Positions 36,149 through 45,009 of a stretch of DNA of 64,000 bases are shown here, piece by piece. The DNA lies in NCBI RefSeq assembly GCF_000423305.1, contig NZ_KE384003.1, positions 1 to 64,000 of the forward strand. The letters run 5' to 3'. Position 1 is the stretch's first letter. Every line of letters begins with the position of its first letter. The position numbers were made by a program, and so were the translations under genes. The notes under the pieces are model-generated. The model was not told the DNA's origin. It did not search any database and saw only the letters and a program-made list of their open reading frames with translations. Origin of the DNA: Legionella moravica DSM 19234. Its GTDB lineage: Bacteria; Pseudomonadota; Gammaproteobacteria; Legionellales; Legionellaceae.

Positions 36149-36166
36149 GCGGGAGCATGCTCCCGC
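36149..36166. repeat. Perfect 18-nt palindrome upstream of ardA
   Basis: GCGGGAGCATGCTCCCGC, a GC-rich palindrome in AT-rich surroundings, about 35 nt before the ardA start. Could be an operator for a dimeric regulator or an mRNA hairpin that hides the ribosome site. Confidence 0.65.
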
Positions 36167-36200
36167 TGGGGCTGCTCCATACAATAATGGAGTTAACTTT

Positions 36201-36707
36201 ATGGAAAAACCTCAAATTTATGTAGCCTGTTTAGCTTCTTACAATAACGGCATTTTATATGGCAAATGGATTGATGCTACACAAAGCGAAAGTGATGTGA
36301 TAGATGAAATCCAAGAGATGCTGGCCAATAGCCCTATTGAAGGAGCAGAGGAATTTGCGATTCATGATTTTGACGGATTTGGTGATGTTAGGCTTGAGGA
36401 ATATGACTCAATTTCAACAGTAGTAGCTTATGCTGACTTTATTATGGAACACGAGGAATTAGGAGCAGCATTATTAGCTGAGTACGATTTAGAAGAGGCA
36501 GAAACCATGATAAGAGATCGATATCATGGTAGCTATGACTCAGAAGTTGATTTTGCCTGGAATTTGTTTGAGGAATGCTATAGCAATGCAATACCTGATA
36601 ATTTGATGTATTACTTTGATTGTGAGGCATTTGCTCGCGATCTTTTTATCTCTGATTATTGCTCGGTAGAAGCAAATGGCATGGTTCATGTGTTTTCAAA
36701 CTACTGA
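36201..36707 (+). CDS. ardA: Antirestriction protein ArdA
   Basis: 168 residues, strongly acidic. KPQIYVACLASYNNGILYGKWIDA at the start and the repeated Asp/Glu-rich blocks (EFAIHDFDGFG; VAYADFIMEHEELGAALLAEYD) match ArdA, a DNA mimic that blocks type I restriction-modification enzymes when mobile DNA enters a cell. The length is typical. Start 36201 follows GGAG with 8-nt spacing. A perfect terminator follows. Its presence marks the region as a horizontally transferred element. Confidence 0.9.
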   Translation: MEKPQIYVACLASYNNGILYGKWIDATQSESDVIDEIQEMLANSPIEGAEEFAIHDFDGFGDVRLEEYDSISTVVAYADFIMEHEELGAALLAEYDLEEAETMIRDRYHGSYDSEVDFAWNLFEECYSNAIPDNLMYYFDCEAFARDLFISDYCSVEANGMVHVFSNY

Positions 36708-36730
36708 CCCCTCTATGGAGGGGTTTTTTT
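36708..36730 (+). terminator. Rho-independent terminator after ardA
   Basis: CCCCTC (36708-36713), loop TATG, GAGGGG (36718-36723) and seven T. Begins immediately after the stop codon. Confidence 0.93.
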
Positions 36731-36814
36731 ATTTATATGCTTTATTGCAATAAAATACTCGTTATGATGTAATAATCGCACGAAACGAGCATTTATTTGG
36801 ATAGGGATATGTTT

Positions 36815-37150
36815 ATGAATGAAGAATCAGCAATATTTTCTCAAACTCCTACGACGACTTTAAATATACTTGAAGCTGCTAAGTTATTAGGCGCTCATAA
36901 AGAAACTATAAGAAGAATGGCCGCTGGTGGGAAAATACCTGGAGTCAAAATAGGTAGGGGTTGGATTTTTATTGAACAAGATCTTGTGATGTATATGCGA
37001 TCTAAGTATTCTAAGGGTGTTACATCGCAAGGCGCTGTTCATAGGAGTAATAATCAATGGCGCTTTACAAAAGGAACTCAACTTGGTGGGTTAGTTTCAC
37101 CCATCAAGGAAAAAGAATACAAAGAAGCACTGGGACTAGCGATAAAATAA
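36815..37150 (+). CDS. Excisionase-like helix-turn-helix protein
   Basis: 111 residues. TTTLNILEAAKLLGAHKETIRRMAAGGKIPGVKIGRGWIFIEQDLVMYMRS is the MerR/excisionase-type winged helix (DUF-like 'excisionase family DNA binding'). Start ATG 36815 has AGGGA at 7 nt; upstream ATG 36809 and TTG 36797 are less likely. The C-terminal third overlaps the integrase gene by 94 nt in another frame. Likely binds the attachment site to direct excision, or regulates the integrase. Confidence 0.75.
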   Translation: MNEESAIFSQTPTTTLNILEAAKLLGAHKETIRRMAAGGKIPGVKIGRGWIFIEQDLVMYMRSKYSKGVTSQGAVHRSNNQWRFTKGTQLGGLVSPIKEKEYKEALGLAIK

Positions 37151-38076
37151 GCGCTCAGGAGTATCACGATAGGTTCAAAGCAGAGTTATGGTCTGTTACC
37201 AAACTTGAAAATAAACCAGTCTATTCTTGGCGCGATGCTGTTTATCGTTGGTTACGGGAAAATGGTAGTAAGCGAAGTATTGAGACCGATAAAGTACATT
37301 TCCGGTGGCTTGATCCTTATTTAAGTGGATATCAGCTTCATGAAATAAATCATGAAATTCTCGAAGATGTAGCACTTAAGAAAGAGTCAGAAGACGTTAC
37401 ACAGACAACGGTTAACCGCGTAATGGAAGTTGTAAGAGCATTGTTAACTAAGGCGCATAAGGAATGGGAGTGGATTGATAAAGTTCCTGTTATTCGAATG
37501 CGTCAGATAGAAAACAATAGAATTCGATGGCTTACTATTGATGAAGCAAATCGATTGCTAAAGGAGTTACCGCAACACTTGAGAGACATGGCGGCATTTA
37601 CTTTGGCAACTGGTTTACGTGCATCAAACGTTACAGGACTTGAATGGCAAAATGTTGATATGGTTAGGTGTCACGCTTGGATACATCCTGACCAGGCAAA
37701 AACTAATAAAGCTATTCCTGTTCCTTTAAACGATAATGCAGTTGAAATTCTACAGTCCAGATATGGTGAACACCCTAAATTTGTCTTTACCTATAAAGAT
37801 AATAAAATTGGAAGATGTAATACTCGTGCGTGGTCGAATGCTTTAAAACGTGCAGGCATTGAAAATTTTAGGTGGCATGATCTAAGACATACTTGGGCTA
37901 GTTGGCATGTTCAAAATGGAACGAGTTTGCAGGAGTTGCAACAATTAGGTGGATGGTCAAGTTTTGACATGGTTTTGAGATATGCTCATTTGTCAGGTGA
38001 TCTTCTAAGAAGTGCAGCTAATCGAATTAACTCGTTAGGTGTAACAAGGCAGGTTCATAATTCTGTTAGTTTTTAA
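37057..38076 (+). CDS. Phage-type site-specific integrase
   Basis: 339 residues. A short arm-binding N-terminus (LYKRNSTWWVSFTHQGKRIQRSTGT), SAM-like domain, catalytic Arg in LATGLRASNVTGLEW, HDLRHTWASWHVQNGT and GGWSSFDMVLRYAHL with the Tyr. Its stop is 70 nt from the 3' end of tRNA-Arg, transcribed toward the tRNA, which is the standard layout for integrases that use a tRNA 3' end as attachment site. It is the likely integrase of the island. Confidence 0.88.
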   Translation: MALYKRNSTWWVSFTHQGKRIQRSTGTSDKISAQEYHDRFKAELWSVTKLENKPVYSWRDAVYRWLRENGSKRSIETDKVHFRWLDPYLSGYQLHEINHEILEDVALKKESEDVTQTTVNRVMEVVRALLTKAHKEWEWIDKVPVIRMRQIENNRIRWLTIDEANRLLKELPQHLRDMAAFTLATGLRASNVTGLEWQNVDMVRCHAWIHPDQAKTNKAIPVPLNDNAVEILQSRYGEHPKFVFTYKDNKIGRCNTRAWSNALKRAGIENFRWHDLRHTWASWHVQNGTSLQELQQLGGWSSFDMVLRYAHLSGDLLRSAANRINSLGVTRQVHNSVSF

Positions 38077-38145
38077 AAAAGTGTTACAAATTTGCTACAC
38101 CTACTTTTTTGAAATTTGAAAAATGAACGTAAGTGCTTGATTAAA

Positions 38146-38222
38146 TGGTGCGCTCGGAGGGACTCGAACCCCCGACACCTTGGTTCGAAGCCAAGTACTC
38201 TATCCAGCTGAGCTACGAGCGC
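38146..38222 (-). tRNA. tRNA-Arg (anticodon TCG)
   Basis: 77 nt including encoded CCA. Acceptor GCGCTCG/CGAGCGC, anticodon stem CTTGG/CCAAG around loop CTTCGAA giving anticodon TCG, T-arm GGGGGTTCGAGTCCCTC-like. The 3' end faces the integrase gene; probable attachment site. Confidence 0.95.
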
Positions 38223-38284
38223 AATGGGTGATTTTTTATAAATCGTTGTGCTATTTTGGTCTATATCAGGAGGGTTGACCAAAA

Positions 38285-38360
38285 TGGTGGGCCGTATAGG
38301 ATTTGAACCTATGACACAGAGGTTAAAAGCCTCCTGCTCTACCAACTGAGCTAACGGCCC
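38285..38360 (-). tRNA. tRNA-Lys (anticodon TTT), copy 1
   Basis: 76 nt with CCA. Acceptor GGGCCGT/ACGGCCC, anticodon loop CTTTTAA, T-loop GGTTCAAATCC. Same sequence as the next copy. Confidence 0.95.
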
Positions 38361-38412
38361 TCTACAGGGTATTCTTTATTTAAACTACTTTGTTGGTATC
38401 AGTTTATTAAAC

Positions 38413-38488
38413 TGGTGGGCCGTATAGGATTTGAACCTATGACACAGAGGTTAAAAGCCTCCTGCTCTACCAACTGAGCTAACGGCCC
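38413..38488 (-). tRNA. tRNA-Lys (anticodon TTT), copy 2
   Basis: 76 nt with CCA, identical to copy 1 through the gene. The three tRNAs are on the same strand in one block and were probably one transcript with duplicated lysine tRNA. Confidence 0.95.
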
Positions 38489-38639
38489 TAAAGAGGCTGA
38501 AATCATACCGGATTAGCGAATAATTTCAAGTGTTTTATTGATTATTTTTGAATTAAATTTAATCTTTATGAAAATTTTACATGTAAGATGCTTTAAATGA
38601 TTTAAAATTGACTGGATTTCGATTTAAAGAAAAAACCAA

Positions 38640-38705
38640 CATCTTGCATCATCGTCTTTTTTATTGCTGCAGCAATAAACAATCTGCTTTATATGATGCA
38701 AGATG
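38640..38705. repeat. Nested inverted repeats between tRNA block and effector candidate
   Basis: CATCTTGCATCAT (38640-38652) and ATGATGCAAGATG (38693-38705) form a 13-bp outer stem. Inside, TTTATTGCTGCAGCAATAAA (38660-38679) is a perfect 20-nt palindrome. May stop transcription of the gene at 38741 on the minus strand, but T runs are weak. Confidence 0.6.
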
Positions 38706-38740
38706 ACTTTAAAATTGAAAATGCTCCACATGATAAGAGC

Positions 38741-40822
38741 TTAAGATATTTGGAAGTTGCTGTTGTCTTCATGACTTAATGCATTGTCATCCTGATCCTC
38801 ATTACAATGAAAAGCGGCTCTTTGTTCTTGCATTGCTCGTCGTGCATCCTTGGTCTTATTACTTAATTTCTCTATTTCGTTTGAAGTTCCATTAAGACCA
38901 TTTTGACTGTCGCTTTTTACTGAATGTATCCTCTCAATTGTAATATTTAGAGTAGCTTTGTTCATTGCGTCTCTAATTCCATTTAACCCACTAATGATAA
39001 ACTCAGTTAGAGGCTTTAAGCCCAAACTGTTTTTAACTGCAAATCCTATTCCTTCCATTGTATAGGCTGTAGCAGAAACCACTGCTTTTAGCGGGTTATA
39101 GCCAATAGGGCCTAGCATGTCATTGATTCTTCTGCCAATTTCCTGTGTGGCATGCCCAACAGCAAACAATGCGCCACCGCCAATATACCCCAGGTTGCCA
39201 ACGAAGCTGATTAATTCTTTTAGTAAGCTTAGTGCTGTATGAAGTACACTGGATAACAGAGCCTGGACTTCACCGGGATCCTGGATTTTGTATTGACGTC
39301 CGTAATTGTTTAATAATTTTTTCAGCATGAATGATAATTCTGAGGTGCTTGCTTGTTGTTCCATCTCTTTGTAATGGCTCTCAACGAGATCCAATATACC
39401 GTGATATTTTTCATCATTTGATAGGTTCTTATTATTAACCAATACATTAATTTCTTTAATAATTTTTTGTGCGCGTGCATCCTCTGTTCTTTCTCTAGAG
39501 AAATGCAAGAGCGATTTTTCTCTTTGATATTTAAAAATAAGACGATAAACATTCATTTCCAGTAGGGCTAATTTGTCTGGTGTTTTTTGATGTATCAAGT
39601 CATTGTTGATTAGATTCGGAAATAATTGAACTACAGTGGAACAGGGCTCTAAATGATAGAGTCCTCCTGGTGAACCAACGGTGATAATGCCATTAATTTC
39701 CTTTACCCCTCGGGATTGTAATCGTTCAAATAATTTAGGGTTTCTCTGTTTTAAGGAATTCAATTCATATTGAACTTGTTCCTGGGTTACATGACTGTCT
39801 TCAGGAAAGCGGATATCGAATTGATTTTGTTCAAATAAATAATTAAAGGTTTTAGGATAAGATATTTTAAAAAGCTCACGCTCTAATTGATTGATAAAAA
39901 AATCTGCATTTTTAACATAAAAATCCAAGTGGTTATTCAGAGATCTTTGTACTCTGGGAACGGGTATGCCATCAGTTAAATTTGTTTTCATCCCTGATTT
40001 CAGATAGGCATCTCGTTCTTCATGATACTTGCTGAATAGTTCGAGCAACTCCCGGGCAGTTGGATTTTGCGGTAAATCAGCTGGACTATTATAATTATTG
40101 CTGAAAACGATTTGTGGTATTTGGTCATTTTTAAATCGAGTTCCATGTTGGGTTAAAAATTGATGCATGGAATACCAGGCAATTTGAGGCCCGGAAGTCA
40201 TTTGATCATTTTTAATTTTGGTGGTATCTGAATGATTACCATACATAGGCAACATGGATACTTTTGTAGTTTGTGGGGACTGAATAATGATACGGGTTAA
40301 ATCCTGGGGTTTAAAATCGCGACGCATTTCATCCATTTGCAATACAGCAACATAATTTTTGACATTATCCGGGACTACACGCCCATCCATTACACTTTTA
40401 TCGCTTAGTCCAGCTACTGGATCCATGAGAAACAGATTTAAATTAATGTTTTGCAATTGGGTTAATAGTTTTTTCTCTGAACTGTTTAAAGCTTTTCCTG
40501 CTCGCAGCAAACGCTGTTCTCTTGCCGCCAATGCCTCTTCTTGCCGTTTTAAAAGATTAGCAATATGAATTGAGGTTACTGAGCCACGACTAAATCCTGC
40601 CAGATTAATATTATTAGAATCATCTGTTTGGCTTTTTAACCAGCTAATAATGTGATTTGCTGCTCTGCGGGCATTTGCCTTAACTTCAGTACCTAATAAA
40701 CTCGGACCATCTACATGAATGGAATGTTCCTGGTCGCAGGCTTTGGAAAATTGGGAAATGATATTATTTGTCTCTTGGTGATTCTCACCAGTCCCATAAC
40801 AAAATACAGTAAATATACCCAT
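38741..40822 (-). CDS. Predicted alpha/beta hydrolase, candidate Dot/Icm effector
   Basis: 693 residues. The first 80 residues look like a DUF2235-type hydrolase start: FTVFCYGTGENHQETNN, then NLAGFSRGS with nucleophile Ser near residue 78, then LFLMDPVAG holding a possible catalytic Asp. The middle is helical and charged; residues 510-610 include hydrophobic Gly/Ala-rich stretches that could contact membranes. The C-terminus (EDQDDNALSHED) is acidic and polar, as in Dot/Icm substrates. Standing alone with no operon partner and no homologue of known role that I recognise. Effector status is an inference. Confidence 0.6.
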   Translation of the reverse strand: MGIFTVFCYGTGENHQETNNIISQFSKACDQEHSIHVDGPSLLGTEVKANARRAANHIISWLKSQTDDSNNINLAGFSRGSVTSIHIANLLKRQEEALAAREQRLLRAGKALNSSEKKLLTQLQNINLNLFLMDPVAGLSDKSVMDGRVVPDNVKNYVAVLQMDEMRRDFKPQDLTRIIIQSPQTTKVSMLPMYGNHSDTTKIKNDQMTSGPQIAWYSMHQFLTQHGTRFKNDQIPQIVFSNNYNSPADLPQNPTARELLELFSKYHEERDAYLKSGMKTNLTDGIPVPRVQRSLNNHLDFYVKNADFFINQLERELFKISYPKTFNYLFEQNQFDIRFPEDSHVTQEQVQYELNSLKQRNPKLFERLQSRGVKEINGIITVGSPGGLYHLEPCSTVVQLFPNLINNDLIHQKTPDKLALLEMNVYRLIFKYQREKSLLHFSRERTEDARAQKIIKEINVLVNNKNLSNDEKYHGILDLVESHYKEMEQQASTSELSFMLKKLLNNYGRQYKIQDPGEVQALLSSVLHTALSLLKELISFVGNLGYIGGGALFAVGHATQEIGRRINDMLGPIGYNPLKAVVSATAYTMEGIGFAVKNSLGLKPLTEFIISGLNGIRDAMNKATLNITIERIHSVKSDSQNGLNGTSNEIEKLSNKTKDARRAMQEQRAAFHCNEDQDDNALSHEDNSNFQIS

Positions 40823-40911
40823 GTTTTGCCCATACTGTCGCTATACTTGTAGTATAGATGTTATTTATAAAAGTTTGGTACAGAGATGTTGTTAGGGGTG
40901 CTGTTTATGGT

Positions 40912-41757
40912 TTAACTGGTGAGATCTTCTTCTGATGCTACAATTTTCCACCCTTCATATTCCATTTTTTTTCTCAGGGTTTGCAGATTCTGGCGTTTGG
41001 TTAGAATCAGCAGGGTATCTGAGCCTAATGCCCCGCAACCTTTTATTGCGATTATTTCAGAATTTGCTTTCAGGGCATTGATCATGTCCATGCTGTGTTC
41101 TGCAACCAAATTCAAACTTGATAGAATTTGGTGATAATGATTTATAGCATTGACTAATTGTTCACTATCCTGGTGTTCAAATGCCAGTTTTGCTTCATCA
41201 ACCACAAGGGACATGTCATTTATTTGAGTTGGAAGGGCGGTATGCAAGAGATGTTGATGAGTTGCAAGCTTAACTCCGGTATGAAGGATCAGAAATGAAA
41301 TATCCTTAAAAGGCCAATGGTAGGATTGCACGGTATTATTGAGCTTATTAATGTAGACACATCCTTTTCGAGCTTGAGCTATTACATCGTAGCCACTTGG
41401 TCTCAACCCTTCACCTGACCAGGAGCTTTGATAATATGCTTCCAACATCGATTGTTCATCAGGCATTTTCTGATGCACATGACATGTAGCCCAATAACTT
41501 CCAAGAAACTGGGCACTGGAGGCTCCAAGCCCACCGCGTTCTTGATAAGGGTCGTGCCACCTCAAGAATGTGTTTTTGCATTGAGCTTTACTCCACCATT
41601 TTCCTGCTGGCGACTCAGGGTGAATGGAGGATTGTTCTTCTCGGTCCGTTAATGAGAGTTCAAAACAGGGCGCAGTGGTGAGTATGATTGCAGAGCCTCC
41701 TGTTATTGCAACGTACTCGCCTAGTAAGAATGTTTTAGCCGGAATGAACCATTTCAT
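40912..41757 (-). CDS. mvaK2: GHMP kinase, probable phosphomevalonate kinase
   Basis: 281 residues. KWFIPAKTFLLGEYVAI at the start and GGLGASSAQF (P-loop-like GHMP motif 2) place it in the GHMP kinases. Two other GHMP enzymes in the window are better mevalonate kinase and diphosphomevalonate decarboxylase, so by elimination this phosphorylates phosphomevalonate with ATP. Overlaps the HMG-CoA reductase gene by 4 nt (ATGA). Shorter than many family members (about 330-360). Confidence 0.7.
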   Translation of the reverse strand: MKWFIPAKTFLLGEYVAITGGSAIILTTAPCFELSLTDREEQSSIHPESPAGKWWSKAQCKNTFLRWHDPYQERGGLGASSAQFLGSYWATCHVHQKMPDEQSMLEAYYQSSWSGEGLRPSGYDVIAQARKGCVYINKLNNTVQSYHWPFKDISFLILHTGVKLATHQHLLHTALPTQINDMSLVVDEAKLAFEHQDSEQLVNAINHYHQILSSLNLVAEHSMDMINALKANSEIIAIKGCGALGSDTLLILTKRQNLQTLRKKMEYEGWKIVASEEDLTS

Positions 41758-43052
41758 AGAGCCACAGGAGCCTGTCTGATGGCTGCTAACAGGTCATGTG
41801 CATTATTAAGGCTGACTCTTTTGTTAGTATCCAGCCATTCCTGTAAACGCTCTTTGAGTATGGGCATTTCATCTTCCTCGGCACCAGCAACCAACAGCAG
41901 ATTATCAATATGTAACTTCATATGGCCCTGAATGATGCCATCGGTGCATAATGCTTTAATTGCACCAAGGTTCTGAACAAGACCCACGGCTGCAATAACC
42001 TGAGACAGTTGGTTTGCAGAGCTAATATCCATCATTCTCAAGCACATTTTGGCTGTTGGATGCAGGGAAGTAACCCCACCAACAGTGCCTACTATGATTG
42101 GTGCGGTGAGTTCACCGGTCAGTACATCATCCTGATAACGCCATTTGGTAATTGCCTGATATCGTCCGGAGCGGGCTGCGTAAGCGTGTATGCCAGCTTC
42201 GACCGCTCGCCAATCATTACCGGTAGCAATTAAAACCGGATCAATACCATTCATTACGCCTTTGTTGTGAGTCGCTGCTCGATAGGGATCCATTTCCGCA
42301 AAAAGGGATGCCTCTTGCAGTTTGTGTCCTAAAACAGGATCAACATGGCGCAGGATTACTTGTGCAGTTGTTAATTTTTGGTCATTTAAATTAGATAGAA
42401 TGCACATGGTGACTTCTTCACCAGTTAATTGTTCTATGGGAGACTTTAGGTATTCTAAAACCTGATTAACGATGTTTGCCCCCATGGCATCGCAACTATT
42501 CATGGTTAAATGAATAACAGCCATATCCAGGCCATCTTCTCTTTTTAAATGGCGTAATTGTAAATCAATAACTCCGCCACCTCGTTTTACCATATTCGCA
42601 GCAACATCTTCATTTGCTTTTTTTATAAGATTAAGGCGATTATCTTCAAAAATACGGGAAAATCGTTGAAGATCGTGAATTTTGGCTAACTGAATTTGTC
42701 CAATAATACAATCACCCTGTATTTTGGTATTGATTTCACCGTGTTGCCGAATCCATTTGGCTGATTTGGATAAAGCAGCAATAATCGATGTTTCTTCTAC
42801 CGCTAAAGGGATTACGTAATCACGGCCATTGATATTAAAATTTGTGGCAACGCCCAAGGGCAGTTGAAAATATCCGATTACATTTTCAATCAATTTGTCT
42901 GCGAGATTCAGGTCTTTTATACCGCCTTGTTGAAGAAAGTCGATGTCCTCTGGAGTCATAGCTCCCAATTCTAATAACCTGTTAAAACGTTCTTGTCTGG
43001 ATAGTTTTGAGAATCCACGAAATAATTCATTGGCATTGGAGACTAAAGACAT
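41754..43052 (-). CDS. mvaA: HMG-CoA reductase, class II
   Basis: 432 residues. Reduces HMG-CoA to mevalonate. Substrate/catalytic blocks: GRDYVIPLAVEETSIIAALSKSAKWI (Glu), DAMGANIVNQ-like AMGAN, NDWRAVEAGIHAYAARSGRY (NADH side, as in bacterial class II), and GTVGGVTSLHP. AAAGGAG lies before ATG 43052. It overlaps the isomerase gene by 10 nt. The first committed step of this pathway. Confidence 0.93.
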   Translation of the reverse strand: MSLVSNANELFRGFSKLSRQERFNRLLELGAMTPEDIDFLQQGGIKDLNLADKLIENVIGYFQLPLGVATNFNINGRDYVIPLAVEETSIIAALSKSAKWIRQHGEINTKIQGDCIIGQIQLAKIHDLQRFSRIFEDNRLNLIKKANEDVAANMVKRGGGVIDLQLRHLKREDGLDMAVIHLTMNSCDAMGANIVNQVLEYLKSPIEQLTGEEVTMCILSNLNDQKLTTAQVILRHVDPVLGHKLQEASLFAEMDPYRAATHNKGVMNGIDPVLIATGNDWRAVEAGIHAYAARSGRYQAITKWRYQDDVLTGELTAPIIVGTVGGVTSLHPTAKMCLRMMDISSANQLSQVIAAVGLVQNLGAIKALCTDGIIQGHMKLHIDNLLLVAGAEEDEMPILKERLQEWLDTNKRVSLNNAHDLLAAIRQAPVAL

Positions 43053-44071
43053 ACTTTCTCCTTTAAATCGCTAAGTATTTGACTACCCGTACAGAACATG
43101 GCGGTTTTTAACTCATATTCTATTGTAGCCATTTTGGTAAGCACGTGCTCTGTTGAGCTCAGCGCCGCTTCTAACATGGGTTTGGCAAATCCGACAGATA
43201 TTGCACCGAGTGCGATTAACTTGGCTGCATCCAGACCATGGCGCACTCCTCCTGACCCCCAGATTTCAAAACGAGGATTTATTTGCATTGCATATTTAAC
43301 ACTTTGTAGTGTATCGATGCCCCAGTTCCTGAAGGTATTTGCCGTGTGGTGGCGAATTGAATTTTTATCCGCACGATGGCCTTCTATACGTCCCCAATGA
43401 GTACCGCCAACTCCGCTGACATCAACAGCTGCGACACCGGTTTCATTAAGGCGAGCAAGAGTATTTTGGGAAAAGCCACATCCAGTTTCTTTAATGATTA
43501 CAGGGACTTCCAGACTTTTAACTAATTCGGTTAGAGCCTTCCAACATCCTTTAAACTCAGTCGTTCCTTCGGGTTGAATGGATTCTTGAAGTGGATTGCA
43601 ATGAATAATTAATGCTTCTGCCTGCAGTGAGTCAATCAATCGCTGAATGGATGATAGGGGCGTATTGATTATTTGTGCAATTCCGAGGTTGCTGAATAAT
43701 GTTGCCTCGGGAAAATCACGACGCAACGGTTTCCACTCAAAAGCGGCCTGGTTATCCGTCAGTTCTCTCCGTTGCGAGCCCACGCCCATTGCCCATTTCG
43801 ATTCAGTGCAGGCTTCAATGAGTCTTCTGTTGATGTCTATGGCATTCGAATGACCTGCTGTCATGGAGCTGATAAAAAAAGGAGTTTCCACAAATTGATT
43901 AAATCGTTTGCTTTGAATGGAAATATCCTGAAAATTAATATCGGGCAGTGCTTCATGAATTAAAGAAAACTGATCGAATGGGTTTAATTCACTGCTTTGA
44001 TTCGCAGGCATCAGGGCAAGTTCAATATGATCTCGTTTACGTTGTTCAAACTGGCTGTAGTCGTTTTGCAT
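43043..44071 (-). CDS. fni: Isopentenyl-diphosphate isomerase, type 2 (FMN)
   Basis: 342 residues. Converts isopentenyl to dimethylallyl diphosphate using FMN and NADPH. Family blocks: QRKRDHIELAL, FFISSMTAGHSNA, MGVGSQRREL, VDVSGVGGTHWGRIEGHR and GSGGVRHGLDAAKLIALGA. ATG 44071 gives the family N-terminus (QNDYSQFEQRKRDH); a longer frame to 44152 would add an unrelated hydrophobic extension. First gene of the operon fni-mvaA-mvaK2. Confidence 0.92.
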   Translation of the reverse strand: MQNDYSQFEQRKRDHIELALMPANQSSELNPFDQFSLIHEALPDINFQDISIQSKRFNQFVETPFFISSMTAGHSNAIDINRRLIEACTESKWAMGVGSQRRELTDNQAAFEWKPLRRDFPEATLFSNLGIAQIINTPLSSIQRLIDSLQAEALIIHCNPLQESIQPEGTTEFKGCWKALTELVKSLEVPVIIKETGCGFSQNTLARLNETGVAAVDVSGVGGTHWGRIEGHRADKNSIRHHTANTFRNWGIDTLQSVKYAMQINPRFEIWGSGGVRHGLDAAKLIALGAISVGFAKPMLEAALSSTEHVLTKMATIEYELKTAMFCTGSQILSDLKEKVCL

Positions 44072-44177
44072 GCCTGAATTTAGTTTTGTGAAAAATAGGG
44101 TTGATTTTATCATAAAGAAAGAAACCAAACTACCTGATTTAAAATGTATCACCAGTCGTATGCGTCTATTGATGCTA

Positions 44178-44216
44178 AAAATACCGGAATGTAATGTGAT
44201 TACGCTCCGGTATTTT
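44178..44216. terminator. Bidirectional terminator
   Basis: AAAATACCGGA (44178-44188) pairs with TCCGGTATTTT (44206-44216) around a 17-nt loop. The minus strand runs into TTTTTAGC after the stem, ending the Tyr-rich protein gene. Confidence 0.72.
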
Positions 44217-44252
44217 GGTGATGTACTGCTTATCCAAATGTGCTGTTATCTA

Positions 44253-44528
44253 TTACCAACGGTAATAGTATCGGTAGGGTCGATAATAACGATAGGGATA
44301 GTAGTAGCGATATGGGTGATAATATCGATAGGGGTAATAATATCGGTAAGGCCTATACCCATAATAAACATACCAGGAAACCTGAGTAGGGATGACTTTG
44401 GAAATGGGGGCATTTAATTCCCTTGAATCTGCTCTTGCCGGTGTTACTAAAACCAACGCACCAATGAGTAGCGATAAGAGTGCAAAGAGTCTGATTATCG
44501 AGGTGCTTTTAGGCGTGTAGTTATCCAT
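44253..44528 (-). CDS. Exported Tyr/Arg-rich repeat protein
   Basis: 91 residues. Signal peptide IIRLFALLSLLIGALVLVTPARA, then LNAPISKVIPTQVSWYVYYGYR and five tandem PYRYY(Y/H/R) units that end in YYYRW. Start ATG 44528 follows GGGAG. Tyrosine/proline-rich repeats suggest a periplasmic or surface-exposed peptide, possibly dityrosine cross-linking or metal binding, but no function is known. Confidence 0.65.
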   Translation of the reverse strand: MDNYTPKSTSIIRLFALLSLLIGALVLVTPARADSRELNAPISKVIPTQVSWYVYYGYRPYRYYYPYRYYHPYRYYYPYRYYRPYRYYYRW

Positions 44529-44623
44529 GTTTAACTCCCAAACGCGTATACCTTTATTATTATAGTTCAATTTTTAGTCATGTGGCATGATATTGATAAA
44601 TTGACGAAAGCTTATTTTGCTCT

Positions 44624-44764
44624 ATGGATATACGTTTTACCGAGCATGATCAATCAACAGTGAGGATCATACAGGGACAAACCTTATCACATAAGGGTAT
44701 AGCAAAATGGTTAATAGACCCTGATGATCGCCGATTTTATGTTTATTTAGAACGGATTAGTTGA
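44624..44764 (+). CDS. Small hypothetical protein
   Basis: 46 residues: DIRFTEHDQSTVRIIQGQTLSH then KGIAKWLIDPDDRRFYVYLERIS. Charged and compact; no good ribosome site, so it is uncertain. It lies in a 480-nt stretch without other genes. Confidence 0.3.
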   Translation: MDIRFTEHDQSTVRIIQGQTLSHKGIAKWLIDPDDRRFYVYLERIS

Positions 44765-45009
44765 TAAAGGTATGAATACACAATTACGCTCATCCAGAGT
44801 ATCCTTGCCTATAGCCTAAGTTTGTTATCTTGAGTCGAATGTTTTTCACTAGTAATAAAACATACAAATTCCTGATTTTAGGCCATTATGACGTACTTGT
44901 TACAAAAGTGACCAAAATTTTTACTTAATTTTTACTAAATGTCTGTTCTTTTTATGAAAAGTGGCGTACAATGTGAGCATTATTTGTTCATTGACTTTGA
45001 GGTAAAAAA

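Noticed and set aside
38073..38345. 90-residue minus-strand open frame
   Set aside because: It runs through tRNA-Arg and part of tRNA-Lys, so it is a shadow of RNA genes.
44262..44360. Short tandem DNA repeats resembling a CRISPR or minisatellite
   Set aside because: The period follows codons for PYRYY units of a signal-peptide protein; there are no spacers or cas genes.
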